Source: Isoetes taiwanensis (Eukaryota > Streptophyta > Lycopodiopsida > Isoetales > Isoetaceae). From it: 64,000 nt of DNA. The DNA lies in NCBI GenBank assembly GCA_021234155.1, contig JAJEKV010000021.1, positions 10,717,523 to 10,781,522 of the forward strand. The letters run 5' to 3'. Made by a program: the position numbers and the translations under genes. Of the stretch, positions 44,562 to 55,907 are shown piece by piece. The notes beneath the pieces are model-generated. The model saw only the letters and a list, made by a program, of their open reading frames with translations. It was not told the DNA's origin and did no database searches. The first letter of the stretch is position 1. Each line of letters starts with the position of its first letter.

Positions 44562-45011
44562 TGTGATGGGCCCATGGTAGACCGCTCGAGTATTCGATCC
44601 TTGAATGTGCCTGTGGGACGTTCCCAAGACACCGCATAAATGGGTAGAAGCGACTACTCATAAATGTCTAGCGGTTTTGCCCAGTTGGTTAAGGGCATGT
44701 CGGTTAAGAACGTCACAGTTAGCATCAGAGCAGGTCTGAGTTCGAGTCTCCATGGGTGCCTATATGCATGGGTAATTTGCAAAGACTTGGTAATCATTGT
44801 GACATGGTATAACCTTGGATGCTCGAGGACGAGCATAGTTCTAGTGGGAGAGACTGTAACGGGCCCATGCTAGACCGCTCAAGTATTCGATCCTTGAATG
44901 TGCCTGTGAGACATTCCCGAGACACTGGCATAAATGGATAGAAGCGACTACTCATAAACGTCTAGACGGTTTTGCCCAGTGGGTTAAGGGCATGTCGTTA
45001 GGAACGTTAGA
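44562..45011 (+). mobile_element. TRIM retrotransposon (450 bp, LTRs of 156 and 157 bp)
   Basis: LTR 1 (44562-44717) runs TGTGATGGGCCC to GAACGTCACA; LTR 2 (44855-45011) runs TGTAACGGGCCC to GAACGTTAGA. After LTR 1 comes GTTAGCATCAGAGCAGG, a variant initiator-Met primer site; before LTR 2 comes AGTGGGAGAGAC, a polypurine tract. AATAC flanks both sides (44557-44561, 45012-45016). The internal part is only 137 bp and noncoding. A Pol III A-box-like TTGCCCAGTTGG lies in LTR 1 at 44677 and a B-box-like AGTTCGAGTCT at 44739. Confidence 0.88.
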
Positions 45012-45194
45012 AATACAATGTAATAAAATTATTTATGAATAAAAATTCCGGGCAGATCAACACTTTGTTTGCAGAGAGATAGCATTTTCATTGGTTTTAG
45101 CTGTGCTTTTTATCTTCTAGATTCGCTAACTGAGAAAAGTAGACCACGTAATTTTCCTTTAACATTTTTTTTCTTAGAGGTAAACATGCATCTT

Positions 45195-45850
45195 CTAAAG
45201 CAATAATGCGGTTTTAAAAGTTTCCCTCATCATTTTCGTGTAAAATAACAGGGTTCCAAAGAAAAATGACATCTGACCCACTTTAATTAAATGCGACTTC
45301 CCATCTTTTAGTGGTTCACAAGCTCGACCGAATGTCATAGGTTTTTTATTGGCTAACACGTTAGAGCAACAGAAAGAATGCTTGCTGTCTGCGTCCATGC
45401 AGCATTTCCACGATATCGTTATGATCAATTAATGAGACTTGGCTGGAAAGTCTTCTTGCCTCTCTCATTGGCATGGGTAGTCCTTGTCTCCGGTGTTTTA
45501 AGCCTTTGACTGGCTTCCCTAATTGAGTTATCGGTTTCACTGCATGCAGAGGGATACAATACATATATCTGGGCCATCGGATACCCATTTTTAAGGATTC
45601 TTTGGAGATTCTTCAAATTGAAAAAACACTTATTTGTTCGAGAAGGGCTCGTAATCCGATAGCTCGTTCTCGAGCCTGAACCAGGAGGCATTCCGCCTCC
45701 CCATTCTCTAACATCGTAAAGGGTCGTTGCCTTGTGAGGCGGACTTTGGATGAGAAGGTATGAAATGCTGGAGGGCTTTGTACCATCCATTCAGATGTGG
45801 TGGTTTCATTCGTCCCTTCTTCACCCAGGGACTCGGAGCACACTTGTTCG
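45195..45850 (-). pseudogene. Copia gag-region remnant
   Basis: Minus-strand open pieces (CSESLGEEGTNETTTSEWM near 45843, then [20 protein letters not shown], then KPMTFGRACEPLKDGKSHL) lie directly downstream of the copia 5' LTR and primer site. The last piece recurs at 39455-39640. The position suits gag, but no diagnostic gag motif is clear. Confidence 0.45.
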
Positions 45851-45970
45851 AACTAATTCTCAACAGCCTTTCCTACTCTATAAAGATGTTTTTCGTAATT
45901 TCGACTAATATCTATATACTTTTCGCAATCGAAAAACCTATCAACAAAAGCTTTGTAAAACCATATACAA

Positions 45971-45982
45971 GCTCTGATACCA
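45971..45982 (-). other. Copia primer binding site
   Basis: TGGTATCAGAGC on the minus strand, directly after the LTR end AAGTTTAACA. It is complementary to the initiator-Met tRNA 3' end. Confidence 0.9.
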
Positions 45983-46182
45983 TGTTAAACTTGCTAGTTT
46001 AATAAGAAAGCACAAGAGAGAAAGGTATGCACCACAACGGAAGACACGTATATTGAATGATATATGTTACAGTATATAGGTACCATAAAAGGTACATCCA
46101 AAGAAAAAGAAAGATAAAAGGAGCTCACGTTGCCTTTTTATAAAGGCACGCTGCCTTCCTAATATAGGTAGCTTCGCTAACA
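45983..46182 (-). repeat. Copia 5' LTR
   Basis: Runs TGTTAGCGAAGCTACC to AAGTTTAACA on the minus strand, 200 bp, homologous to 16959-17161. Its outer flank is GAGAC, one change from the GAGAT next to the other LTR. Confidence 0.85.
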
Positions 46183-46329
46183 GAGACATGGCATTATAAC
46201 ACATTTTTGGAAAAAGTTCTTTTAGACTAAGATACATAGACTACCCATTGCAATGCCACAGCAGGGATTTTTGTGCTTTCTGACCATTAAATCCATGATC
46301 TCGTCTCAATGAGATGGGGTCAAGCTCCT

Positions 46330-48126
46330 ACAAACAGTTTCAAGAGCTCAGACATGCCGATATAGCTAGATTCTCTTAATAGCTCCATTATACAAGTGTG
46401 TCTGTAAGGAATTAGTACCTGCAATCAGCATGCTTTAAGAGCTTTTATTGATATGCTATTGATAATGATAATGTGTTTGTAGTCGCTTGTCTGCAGATAA
46501 CAAAAGTATTCCTTGATCATTCCTTCAAGCCATTTTGAAGCTAGGATTGTCATAACGGAGCAGGCTTGAAAGCACATCAATCAGATCTGTTAGGTTATGA
46601 AAATCAAAGAAGCTGGTAAGGAGATGAATAGAATTTTAAAGCTTTGTCAGTTCCAGTCTACATTGGGGTGTCAAATAGTATTTCAATCATTTATAGCAGC
46701 GAGGGGCAGCTTATATTCCAAGATCACAGAATGTAAGCTTGGCTTAACTTCTACCTTTGCTCATAAGACCAAGGGCAATGTTCTAAATGTTAGACCTATT
46801 TTCAGGTGCAAATTTACGAAAATCTACAACAACGAAGAGGTTTATTCACAACTATATTCCAGGCTTAAAATATAACCAACTAATTGTAGGGATGGTTTTC
46901 TCTCAAGAAGTTTGGCACTGAATACAGTCAAATGGCCAGGGAACTGGTGGACTGATTGGTGAAAAAAGGGTTTAAGTTTTCTGTCTCTGCTCCATTCTCT
47001 TTACAATCTTTGATATGCATAAAATTGCCTCATATGTTCCACATCTCCATTCAAATGGATCCACTTGCAGCAGGATGTACTATGTCAGGAAAGGCAGTTG
47101 CAGAGTTTGCACTTCTTAAAGATGATGTATTATTGACTACGGATTGTCTAGAATATGGAGTGAGCAAAGTACTGGAGCATGAGAATTCGAAAAACTTGTT
47201 TGAGCATATTCTGAAGGTCCAAGCTGAATTGCAAGGTGTGCATGAAGATGAAGGCATATTTTACACACCAACAGGGAAAATAATATGTAGTCTTATAGGA
47301 TATGATGAATATGAGCTTGGTGTAATGGATGCAGAATATGGAGTTATAATCAGATAGGAAAAATGATTTTTCATATATACGAGTTCATCAAAGGAAGAAG
47401 AAAAAAAAGGAAGCCCTGAAAGATTCTGCAAGGAAAAAAAATGTCATAGACGCTATATGTATTAGCTGTCTAATGTTTCCGGGAAGGAGTGTTTCTTATC
47501 CCGATTGCATAATATCCGTCTTTGTAAATACAAGGAACTTTGGCACCATTTGTTAAATCTTCATGCCATGCTGCTGTTGTAAATATATTGCGGACTTTTG
47601 TGTAGAAGCTTCTGTAGATAACATTCTCCAATTATGTCTAGTCTGAGTTGTAATTTTAATAAAATAAATGGAATTATATTTTAAGGTTGGAAAGCACGTT
47701 ACATTGTCTACAATGGTGCATGCATAGAACAGTCTACCAATAATCACACTGCATAAAATGGCCAATGCTTGATCTAACTTTATACTGAAGGTTGCAAATA
47801 ATGAAAAATTAGACTTGCTACTTAAGTGCTAATGCCCATACTTAAGTGCATGAAGGTTGCAAATAATGAAAAATTAGACTTGCTACTTAAGTGTTAATGC
47901 CCATACTTAAGTGCTACTTAAGTGCATGACCCATCGTCAACCATACTAACGGCCAATGGCCGTTTTCGACCACTATACTCTTCCGGCCACCATCTCACGC
48001 AGATGAAGGGAGAAACAGCCGATTAATGCAGGCGCATACAACCTAGAAGTTCCTCGAGCATGCATAAGATAAGGCTTTAGTGCTTTTTTTGCAGGTAATC
48101 TCCGTAAGCTTTCTTGGCAGAATATG
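46330..48126 (+). repeat. Segmental duplication, copy A
   Basis: Matches 58868-61712 from ACAAACAGTTTCAAGAGCTC to GCTTTCTTGGCAGAATATGA with scattered changes. Copy A lacks the LINE insertion found in B. A copia piece adjoins its right end. A tract with TACTTAAGTGCTAATGCCCA repeats lies at 47815-47930. Confidence 0.85.
46597..47440 (+). pseudogene. Unidentified damaged gene in duplication copy A
   Basis: Open stretches include MNRILKLCQFQSTLG, LNVRPIFRCKFTKIYNNEEV, GWFSLKKFGTEYSQMARELVD and, after a stop (TGA where copy B has TGG), KKGFKFSVSAPFSLQSLIC, LAAGCTMSGKAVAEF, GKIICSLIGYDEYELG and a basic tail. Comparing both copies shows frame breaks in each. The conserved coding-like composition suggests remains of a real gene. 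I do not recognise the protein. Confidence 0.4.
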
Positions 48127-49472
48127 ACTTATCCAAGCCATACCAGCATGAATATCCAAGCCACAGCTTCTGCCCAAAATGACTTATCCAAGTCAACATG
48201 AATAAGCATATATCGAACAACATTGATTATTGCATGTTCCTGATACTCAACAATACCATTTTGCTGAGGGGAATAAGTGATGGTAGGTTCACAAGCTATA
48301 TCGTGCTCTTCACAAAAACACTTAAATTGAGCAGGGGTAAATTCCCCACCATTGTCAATACGTAATTTCTTGATCACTTTGCCAATCTGAGTCTCCACCA
48401 TACTTTTAAACACTTGGAATTTGGTGAAGATTTGGGACTTCGTAGAGATAAAATATACAAAAACTTTACGGGAAAAATCGTAAACAAACAAGATGAAATA
48501 TCGTGCACCACTCAAAACACAAGATAGTGGGCCACATATACCAGCATACACAAGCTCCAAAAGCTGTGTTGCACGTTTTCCTTTTAAATTGAAAGGACGG
48601 CGATGTTGCTTCTAACATCACCTGCCTCACATACACCCATTGATGCAGTCTACTCAATGATAGACCATCCACGGTTCTATTAGAGGCCATATCCAATAAA
48701 TATTGGAAGTCAACATGTGCAAAATGACAATGCCACAGTGTACTTGATTCATCTCCATTGGTAATCATAAGATTCACAAAACATTTAAGCTCGTACAGAC
48801 GACCTTCTCTCGGGGCAACTCCAAGTACACATCCATCTTGGATGAATCTACACAATCCTCTATCAAACTGTATGGATAGACCAAGATCAGCAAGTCTAGA
48901 CACAAAAATAAGATTTTGGCGTAAAGCAGGCACATGTAAGATGCCAAACAAGACATGCACACCACTGAAAGTATCAACATGAATATCTCCAATGCCTCTG
49001 ACCTCATGGGTCGTGTTATCACCAAGAAACACAAGTTTGATAACTTGAATTGGGCGGTAATTCCTCAACCAATGCCTATGAAAACTCATCTGCAGTGTTG
49101 CACCAGAATCAATAGTCATGGAAACAACAGCTCCTGTAGGAAAAACGGCTTTATCACATGCGACACGTGCATGTTCATCTGGAATATGAGGTCCATCTCG
49201 AATTGCCTGGAGTAAAGTTTTATGTTCATTAACAAAGCATTTATAATAACATTTGCTTTCAACATAATTCGTCTTTTTACAATAGGCACAAACAGTCTCT
49301 GACTTAGATTGCTAAAGTCTAGCCAATTGTTGTCAATCACCTCCACAATTCTAGCTTCTACTACGACTGCGAGTGCGCTTTGTATCAATAACAAAGGCCT
49401 TTTCATCTTCAGACCTCGTTTCTTACTATTAACAAGTAAAGCTTCATCTTCATGCATAGCTTGCCTTTGCAA
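48127..49472 (-). pseudogene. Ty1/copia polyprotein remnant, copy 3
   Basis: Reading leftward: protease near 49119 (TIDSGATLQM), VPALRQNLIFVSRL, gag-pre-integrase, then integrase FVYDFSRKVFVYF, KKLRIDNGGEFT, YSPQQNGIVE ending near 48190 in duplication copy A. FVYDFS has tyrosine where copy 1 has the catalytic Asp of FVDDFS. The RT is absent. Confidence 0.85.
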
Positions 49473-49674
49473 CTTTTGAACCCCAAAGCTCCATCTAATT
49501 AAAGTGGGTCAGATCCTAACATTTGGAATTCGTACATAAAATGAAACTCATACTGACAAAATTTAAGTTTTGCATTGAATTATTGTTAGATTTTCACATC
49601 ATATAACAAGAACTGGTTCATAATATTTTCTTACAAAAATTTCAAATAAATAGTTGAGAAAGTTCACAAAAACC

Positions 49675-49925
49675 CAGAGCGGGATGAGATCGAAAAAGGG
49701 AGGGAAAGGGGAGAAGTTGGGGGAGAAGTTGGGGAAGTCATGGAAGGGGATAAGTTAGAAGAAGGGGGAGGGAGGAAGCCCTGGAAGGGGGGAGAAGTTG
49801 GGAGACTGGAGTTTTTGGTTTTGGGGGTAGAAAGTGGAAGTGAAAAGAGGGGGCAAGGGGAAGTGGATAGAGTGGGAAGAGTTGGGGGAAGGGGGAAGGG
49901 GTCGAGTGGGGAAGGGGGGAGGGGA
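49675..49925 (+). repeat. Purine-rich tract of the composite module, copy 3
   Basis: Same start and style as 19640-19885 (GGGAGAAGTTGGGGGAGAAG) and the same right border, AAAACTAAAGGGGG..TGTATCCC. Confidence 0.8.
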
Positions 49926-50083
49926 AAGCAAAAAAAACTAAAGGGGGATGTATCCCCTTGAGATTAAAAATGATTAATATCAAAATATAATTAATAATTA
50001 ATTTAATTAAATATAAAATAGTATAATTAATTTAATTAAAAAAAATATAAACCATTCTCGACTATTGAGTCGAGAATTGGAAA

Positions 50084-50490
50084 TTATGCCTTCACGTTGA
50101 GCCCTTTGCTAAGGCAATATGCTCGAAGCAAAAGTGCATGCACAGCACCAAGGGCATAAATTCCCCACTTGCATTTGCAGAAACTTGGATTGAAGAATTC
50201 TACCAATCCCCTCTCTTCCGCCATCAAAATCTCGCTATCTGTGGATAATCCTTGTCGATAATCGTATGTGATGCTCCCAGAAGAGCCTGAATCCGTGCTA
50301 CCGGAACCGCCATAGCCAGGAGCTTGGCAAGCTTGCGCACCCAATAGGCCCCAAGAGGACCAGACCCTTGCGCCCCCTCTGGGTCCTTTGCTCCGAGCTT
50401 TTCCTGGCACAGAGGAAAAATTGGCTATGGCGCGGGAGGTCACAGAGATTTCTAGCACTGATACCGGACTTAGAACTTTAAAATTCTACC
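50084..50490 (-). pseudogene. GATA-type transcription factor, copy 3, finger deleted
   Basis: Reads [38 protein letters not shown] and EFFNPS, then jumps into the 3' flank (FCKCKWGIYALG), so the whole zinc finger is missing. An internal deletion joined the N-terminal part to the downstream sequence shared with copies 1 and 2. Confidence 0.85.
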
Positions 50491-50775
50491 ATGTTTGTGC
50501 TTAACTCCGTTTGCTAATCATTTGATTTACGCAGGATCAAAGAATATGGCACACCACCGGATATATCAGAAGGCCGAAAACAGGTCAAAGAATTTGGCAT
50601 AAAGGGGGCTTCAAGAACGGGCTTCAAGGTCTGTGATTCTGCTCCAAGAACAGGCTTCAAGATCCAGCATCTGGCTCCGCAATTCCCTTTCGATCTTCCG
50701 CCATTCTGTCACCATTCTTTTCCGACCATCTGGCTCTGCCATTCCCTTCCGATCTTCCCTTTCGAGCTTCTTATA

Positions 50776-52056
50776 TGTAGCATAATAATAGGGGGTTTTC
50801 TTTGTGTTTTTGTACGCTTTTCACTAAGGTTTTCCTATGATTTCGTGATGTATTCAAATGGATGTACTAATGCGTACATCTAGAGTACACCATTTCTGAG
50901 CCATTGATTTTAGCCTTTTTTTTTTCCAATGGTCAACAACTAATGGCTCACAACAAAAGCCCTTTTTTTGTGCGTGTGGTGCATAATGGTCAACAACCAA
51001 TGGCTCACAACAAAAGCCCTCTTTTTGTGTGTGTGGTGCATAATGGGCACATGAAGGGCTTGAAGGGCGCATGTAGTGCAGTTTCCCCGCCGGCAACACA
51101 TTTCTTATCATAACTTTTGATCCAGAGCTCTGTTTGAGATGATTTTTATTGTGTTGGAAAGCTCTCTCCGAGATCTTTTTGATAATGTATGATATGGATA
51201 TGTTTGGTTAAGTTATCTATGCTAAAACAGCAATTTTTCGGCCGGGTTTGGTAGGCTTTCACATCTTACCAGCTGATTAATACAGGATTGCGCTATTGGA
51301 TATTGTTTTATGGCTCATTCCGAATGAAGCTTGCAAAAAATTACCATGCATTTTTAGATTTTGAGGCAGTTATTAAGCAAATTCTAAGGCTTCTAGATCC
51401 TTGTGCTAACAAGCAGAAAAGTTTCCCACTTTGGTTTCTCACCACAAATAATGGGATCAATCTACTCTATCTTTATGGTAACTTTACTTATGTTCTATTT
51501 GTTTTATTGTGATGAAATTCAAAAGCTAGAGGTGATGAAAGCCTCAAATGAATTCTAGTTTTTTTCTGGTTTGAATTCTAAAATTTTTGTCACACCCGGG
51601 GGCGGGGGACGTCCCTAAGGCCCCGAAGGGGCCAAAAAATTTTTTTTGCAACATAAACCATTAACATCCAACATATAAAAATTAAATCCCCCAACACATA
51701 ACAACCAACATATAACAACCATTGACATTAACAACCAACACATAACTACCATTGACATTAATTAACACAATCATTGGGTCCAACACATTTAAATTAAAAT
51801 CCCCCTTAAACCCCCTTTGGTTTGGGTGCATATTCACACGGGGGGTGACGTAGGGCAGCGAGAGCCCTCATAATTGTATTTTGCACGTACAAAATCAACA
51901 CCATATAGTATTCCGCTTGAAATCTTATAGTATTTGGCGAATCTTGTTATACAGTATAGCAAATTTTGTACTTGCATACCCCACAAACGAGGAACTTTAC
52001 GTACGGTGTAGATTAAGGAATAAGGGGTGAATATGCCTATCCAACAGCTCTCGTAC
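50776..52056 (+). other. About 1.28 kb insertion of unknown type in GATA module copy 3
   Basis: Copies 1 and 2 read straight from GAGCTTCTTATA to GTTCCCTTGGC; here 1.28 kb intervenes and about 13 bases are lost. It contains a doubled block with CAATGGTCAACAACTAATGG / ATGGTCAACAACCAATGG, a GC-rich TCACACCCGGGGGCGGGGGA patch at 51591, and AACAACCAACA repeats at 51700-51760. No ends, TIRs or coding signal are recognised. Confidence 0.45.
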
Positions 52057-52551
52057 TAGTTCCCTTGGCTTTAGAATATGAAACACGGATTGAATGACAG
52101 ATCTTGAGATCTTGAACAGCACAACAGATGAAAAGAAAGGGTTCTTGAATAGCACAGCTCCGCTTCCATGCCATAGCCAGGATCTTGAGAGTTCGCCATA
52201 GCCATAATTTCGTAATACCAAATCTCGGCATGACCACATATACTAAATCTCTTCTTTTCAAAGGTATGTACCAAATCTCCCCCCTTTTTCAATTTCAAGA
52301 TTCGAACTTAAAGCATGGGTGGGAGAAAAAAAAGCCGAACATTGAAAGAAAAAAGCGGAATATAAAGTGTACGTAAGGAAAAAAGGCGGGTATAGTGTGG
52401 CCAATGGGTCATTTTTCTAAGGCTAATGGGTATGAAGGATTAAAATGTTATATATAAATTGACGTCTATTTATACATCCCCAATTTCCGTTTTTATGTGT
52501 GTGCGACTATGTTCACACATTACACATTATGTTGCCATTAGATGCACATTT
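52057..52551 (-). promoter_or_regulatory. Upstream part of GATA module copy 3
   Basis: Matches 42820-43279 of copy 2 (AAACACGGATTGAA, CAGGATCTTGAGAGTTC, TTATATATAAATTGACGTC) and marks the right edge of the module. Confidence 0.55.
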
Positions 52552-53970
52552 GCCTTGAAGTGCGGTCACCAAGTCTTCAATCCTCCTTTCTGATGTATAG
52601 GCTGCAGTCACTGCCAATCTGCCCTGCCATCTATAGGGGACTGCGAAGTCGAAGATGCTCAATGCTATTGTTCTCTTGACGAGGATGGTCATGGTCGATG
52701 TTTGCGGCCATACGAGCATGACTTCCAAATCCTGAGAGAGCGATGAGCATGAAGACTCCTTCTTCACCCTGTGGGCTGAATTGGCGGTGTATAACTGCTA
52801 TCCTTCCATCTATTAGCAAAGGGAGGTAGAACCCAAGGGCTTTGTCATGCCCTGCCTCTCCGCCTGTTGTGAAGGCTGCTCTGTGTCTTCCGGAGTACTC
52901 ATCAACCGGTACTTCCACCATCTCTCTGTAGTCACGGTACATGGAATGTGTCAGGTTGATGCTTCTTTCAGCTAATGCTGGTGCCGGTGCCGATGTGCTA
53001 GGTAGGAGTGCGGACGTTGATTTTCCCTTGATTCCCATGCGCTCCTGAATTGCCAAGAACTCCTCTTCCGATGGCAACTCTCGCTCAGCCATCATTTGTC
53101 TGATGCCAGTGTAGGCTTCTATATCTGTTGATGTCTGGTCGGTGTATGTTCTGGCTTCCCTTATGCTGATGGGAAAAACCTGAGTTTCTTTGTCGATGGT
53201 GTCGTCGAGATCAGGGTCTTGCCATAGGAGGTGCAGAAGTTCATCTACCCTGTAGCCCCTATCTCGGCACTCGGGGAGGTTCTTGATATCATGGAGGCTT
53301 AAGTATGCCTCTCCTTATATAATCACTGGGGTCAAGCTTGTAATTCCTTGCCCAATTGGTGGGGCTGTTCTTGTGACTCTGAGCCCTTCTTCGAAGCTTT
53401 GGAGCTGCTGCTCTGCTTGCTGCCTTTCTTGTACTAGGTCGATGTCCTCTGTGTCCGAGTCGCGTCCTTCCTCTTCTTCTGCCTCTGCCTCCTCGTATGC
53501 AAGGCGCATCTGCTCTTCTTCTGCTGCTGCCATGGCCATTGGCTCTATGTCTAAGGGTTGCACAGATGGTTCTCCTATCTGGGTTTGGGCTCGAAGAGAT
53601 AGGAAAATAGCTACGGCTGCATTGTAAGAAAAGTATCTCCTCCTATCGGTAGATATGGACATGTAATTAGGTAAGTGAATAGCCTTGTTTTCTAGGTACT
53701 TATCTATGTTGGGTATGTCTTGCAGTGCTATCTTGAGGGCCATGCTTGGTGCAAAATATCCTATGCAAGGTGGGAGCTCTACTAGAGAAGGTCCTATCTT
53801 GGCATGGAACTCAGACATAATGTCTTGGTAGAAAGGGGTGGCATTGATGGTGGCCTCCACATTGAACCTCCTTCTGGAAGACGGCAAAGACGGAGTTGAT
53901 GTCGGCCTCGGCCACATGAGCTGTGAAATGCAGTGGTTGCCATGGTCTATGAGCAGCTGGGGATATCAAA
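52540..53970 (-). pseudogene. Unidentified protein of about 450 residues, one stop and two shifts
   Basis: Minus strand. A TATA-like CCTATAAGTAG (about 54056) precedes an ATG near 53943 (MATTAFHSS). After early frame breaks the frame 53917-53315 reads NATPFYQDIMSEFHAKIG, ELPPCIGYFAPSMAL, DRRRYFSYNAAVAIF and an acidic Glu-rich stretch. One in-frame TAA at 53315 separates it from a continuous frame to 52631 (YLSLHDIKNLPECRDRGYRV, EYSGRHRAAFTTGGEAGH, LPLLIDGRIAVIHRQFSP, GVFMLIALSGFGSH). A shift then leads to WQGRLAVTAAYTSERRIEDL. Codon use is protein-like throughout. I do not recognise the family; a mobile-element structural protein, a captured gene or an old viral copy are all possible. Confidence 0.5.
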
Positions 53971-54092
53971 CAGATGGGGAAACGCCTTAGGGGCCTGGAA
54001 AATCGGCTTGGAGTGAGGAGCAAAGGTGTAGGATGCAAATGAGGGTTGTGGTCTACTTATAGGCAAACCCTAATTTTGGGAAATTTTAGGGT

Positions 54093-55904
54093 TTGGGGAA
54101 AACCTATGATTCTCTACTGAATACAGGTTGTATTTCACTTATACCCAAGTGTAAGCATCCTAAAACCATCAATGACTGGAGGCCTATTACTCTGTTGTCT
54201 GTAGTGTATAAAATCATTGCTAAGGCTTTGGCTGAGAGGCTTAAGCCAGTACTAGTTCACGCCATTAGCGCAAAGCAGTCTGGTTTTATACCTCAGCGGA
54301 ATATTCTTCATAATGTGTGTATTTCACTTATACCCAAGTGTAAGCATCCTAAAACCATCAATAACTGGAAGCCTATTACTCTGTTGTCTGTAGTGCATAA
54401 AATCATTGCTAAGGCTTTGGCTGAGAGGCTTAAGCTAGTACTAGTTCACGCCATTAGCGCAGAGCAGTCTGGTTTTATACCTCAGCAGAATATTCTTCAT
54501 AATGTGGCTGCTGCTTTTGAGGGAGTGCATTGGGCTCATAGGATGAGGCAGCCCCTTGTTTTTTTTAAAGCTGGACTTTGCCAAGGCTTATGACAGTGTC
54601 AGCTGGTAGTTCTTGGCGGATATGATGCAGGCCTTTGGGTGTGGGCCTAGTTTCAGGAAAACGGTTATGAAGCTGCACGTGTCTGCTAGGGCGACAGTGT
54701 GGTGTCAGGGTGAGACCTCTTCAATCTTCTCTGTGAGCCGAGGCATTAGGCAGGGATGTCCGTTGGCCCCCTTTCTATTCACTATAGTGGCAGAAGCTCT
54801 CTCGCAGCTTTTTCAGGTGGCAATTGCTGACAATGTAGTGCAAGGTCTCCGCATGGATGATGGGTCGCAACAGGTTTGCAATCAATTTGTGGATGATACA
54901 TTCCTCTTTCTTCATGCAGATGAGTCCAATCTCTAGGCAGCCAAAAATATTTTGGATGCCTTTTCTTTAGCTTCGGGATGCTTGCTTAACTGGTCGAAGT
55001 GCTCGGCCATGTGGGTACTGGAGGAACCTCCTCCTGCGTGGTTGAGTCAGTTTCCCTGGGCTCTAACACCGCCACACACAGCTGCCAAAGTGTTAGGCAT
55101 ACCATTTGGCTTGGAGATTAATGCTAGGGCAATTTGGGCGGAGACATTGCAGCATTTGAACTGGTGGAGGGGAAGTAAACTCACCATGGCTGATAGGATT
55201 CTGGTAGCCACGTCAGTGCTCTGTAGCACTCATGTTTACGCAGCCTCCTGCATACTTGCGCCAAAAAGTGTGATTAAGGAGTTGGATGACATCATTCGCA
55301 ATTTTGTTTGGGGAGGGAATGAGGAGGGGGCTACAGTAAAGGTCGCATGGTGGAAGTGTGTGCGTCCCAGACAGGCAGGGGGCTACTTGATGTGTCGTTG
55401 CACACGAAGGTTCTGGTGTCGAAATTCATCTGGCAGTTGTTGCAGGAGCAACAATCCCCAGGTTTGGCTCTGTTAGCACAGTCGCTTCGTCACTCTATTG
55501 TGTTTAGGAAGCCAGCAATTCCGGCTCAGTTGCCGTGGGCTCTGTTAGAGGATTTGCGGCCATTCCCTCATGCTTCGCCTTTTCTTAAGGGTCTCCTGAA
55601 GGCCTGGAAGGTGGTCAAGGTTCTCTTTTCATTAGACCCTAGCAGGTGTATGGTAGCCTCATTGCCCTTTCTCTGGGTACCCTTCTCTGCATCTCCCTTG
55701 GCCTCTTCCCTACATCCAGGTACTCAGCGTCGATGGATTGCTGCAGGGGTAACATCCATCCGTGACTGGTATTGGGAGGGTCATCTGGCGCCGTGGGAGT
55801 TTTTTAGGGAAAGATTTGGCCTTTGGCAGTGGGACATACGGACTTGGGCCAGAATTGCCAATGCTATTCCATTGCAGTTGTCTTCGCAAGTCAATCGCAT
55901 TTGA
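54093..55904 (+). pseudogene. LINE reverse transcriptase remnant
   Basis: Shows the non-LTR RT order: ISLIPKCKHPKTINDWRPIT, LLSVVYKIIAKALAERL, QSGFIPQRNI (all present twice). Then LDFAKAYDSVSW with a stop in place of the next residue, SRGIRQGCPLAPFLFTIV, and QFVDDTFLF at about 54888-54914, where the usual A/V-D-D catalytic pair is kept. A stop at 54936 and a shift near 55360 follow. The remainder (KVLGIPFGLEINARAIW, DDIIRNFVWGG) is the thumb and C-terminal region. No endonuclease is seen; the 5' part is missing. It ends where gypsy sequence starts. Confidence 0.88.
54129..54506 (+). repeat. 189 bp in-frame tandem duplication within the LINE RT
   Basis: TGTATTTCACTTATACCCAAG starts at 54129 and at 54318; each 63-codon unit covers the same RT segment. 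The two units differ at only a few positions, so the duplication is younger than most of the decay around it. Confidence 0.9.
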
Positions 55905-55907
55905 AAA

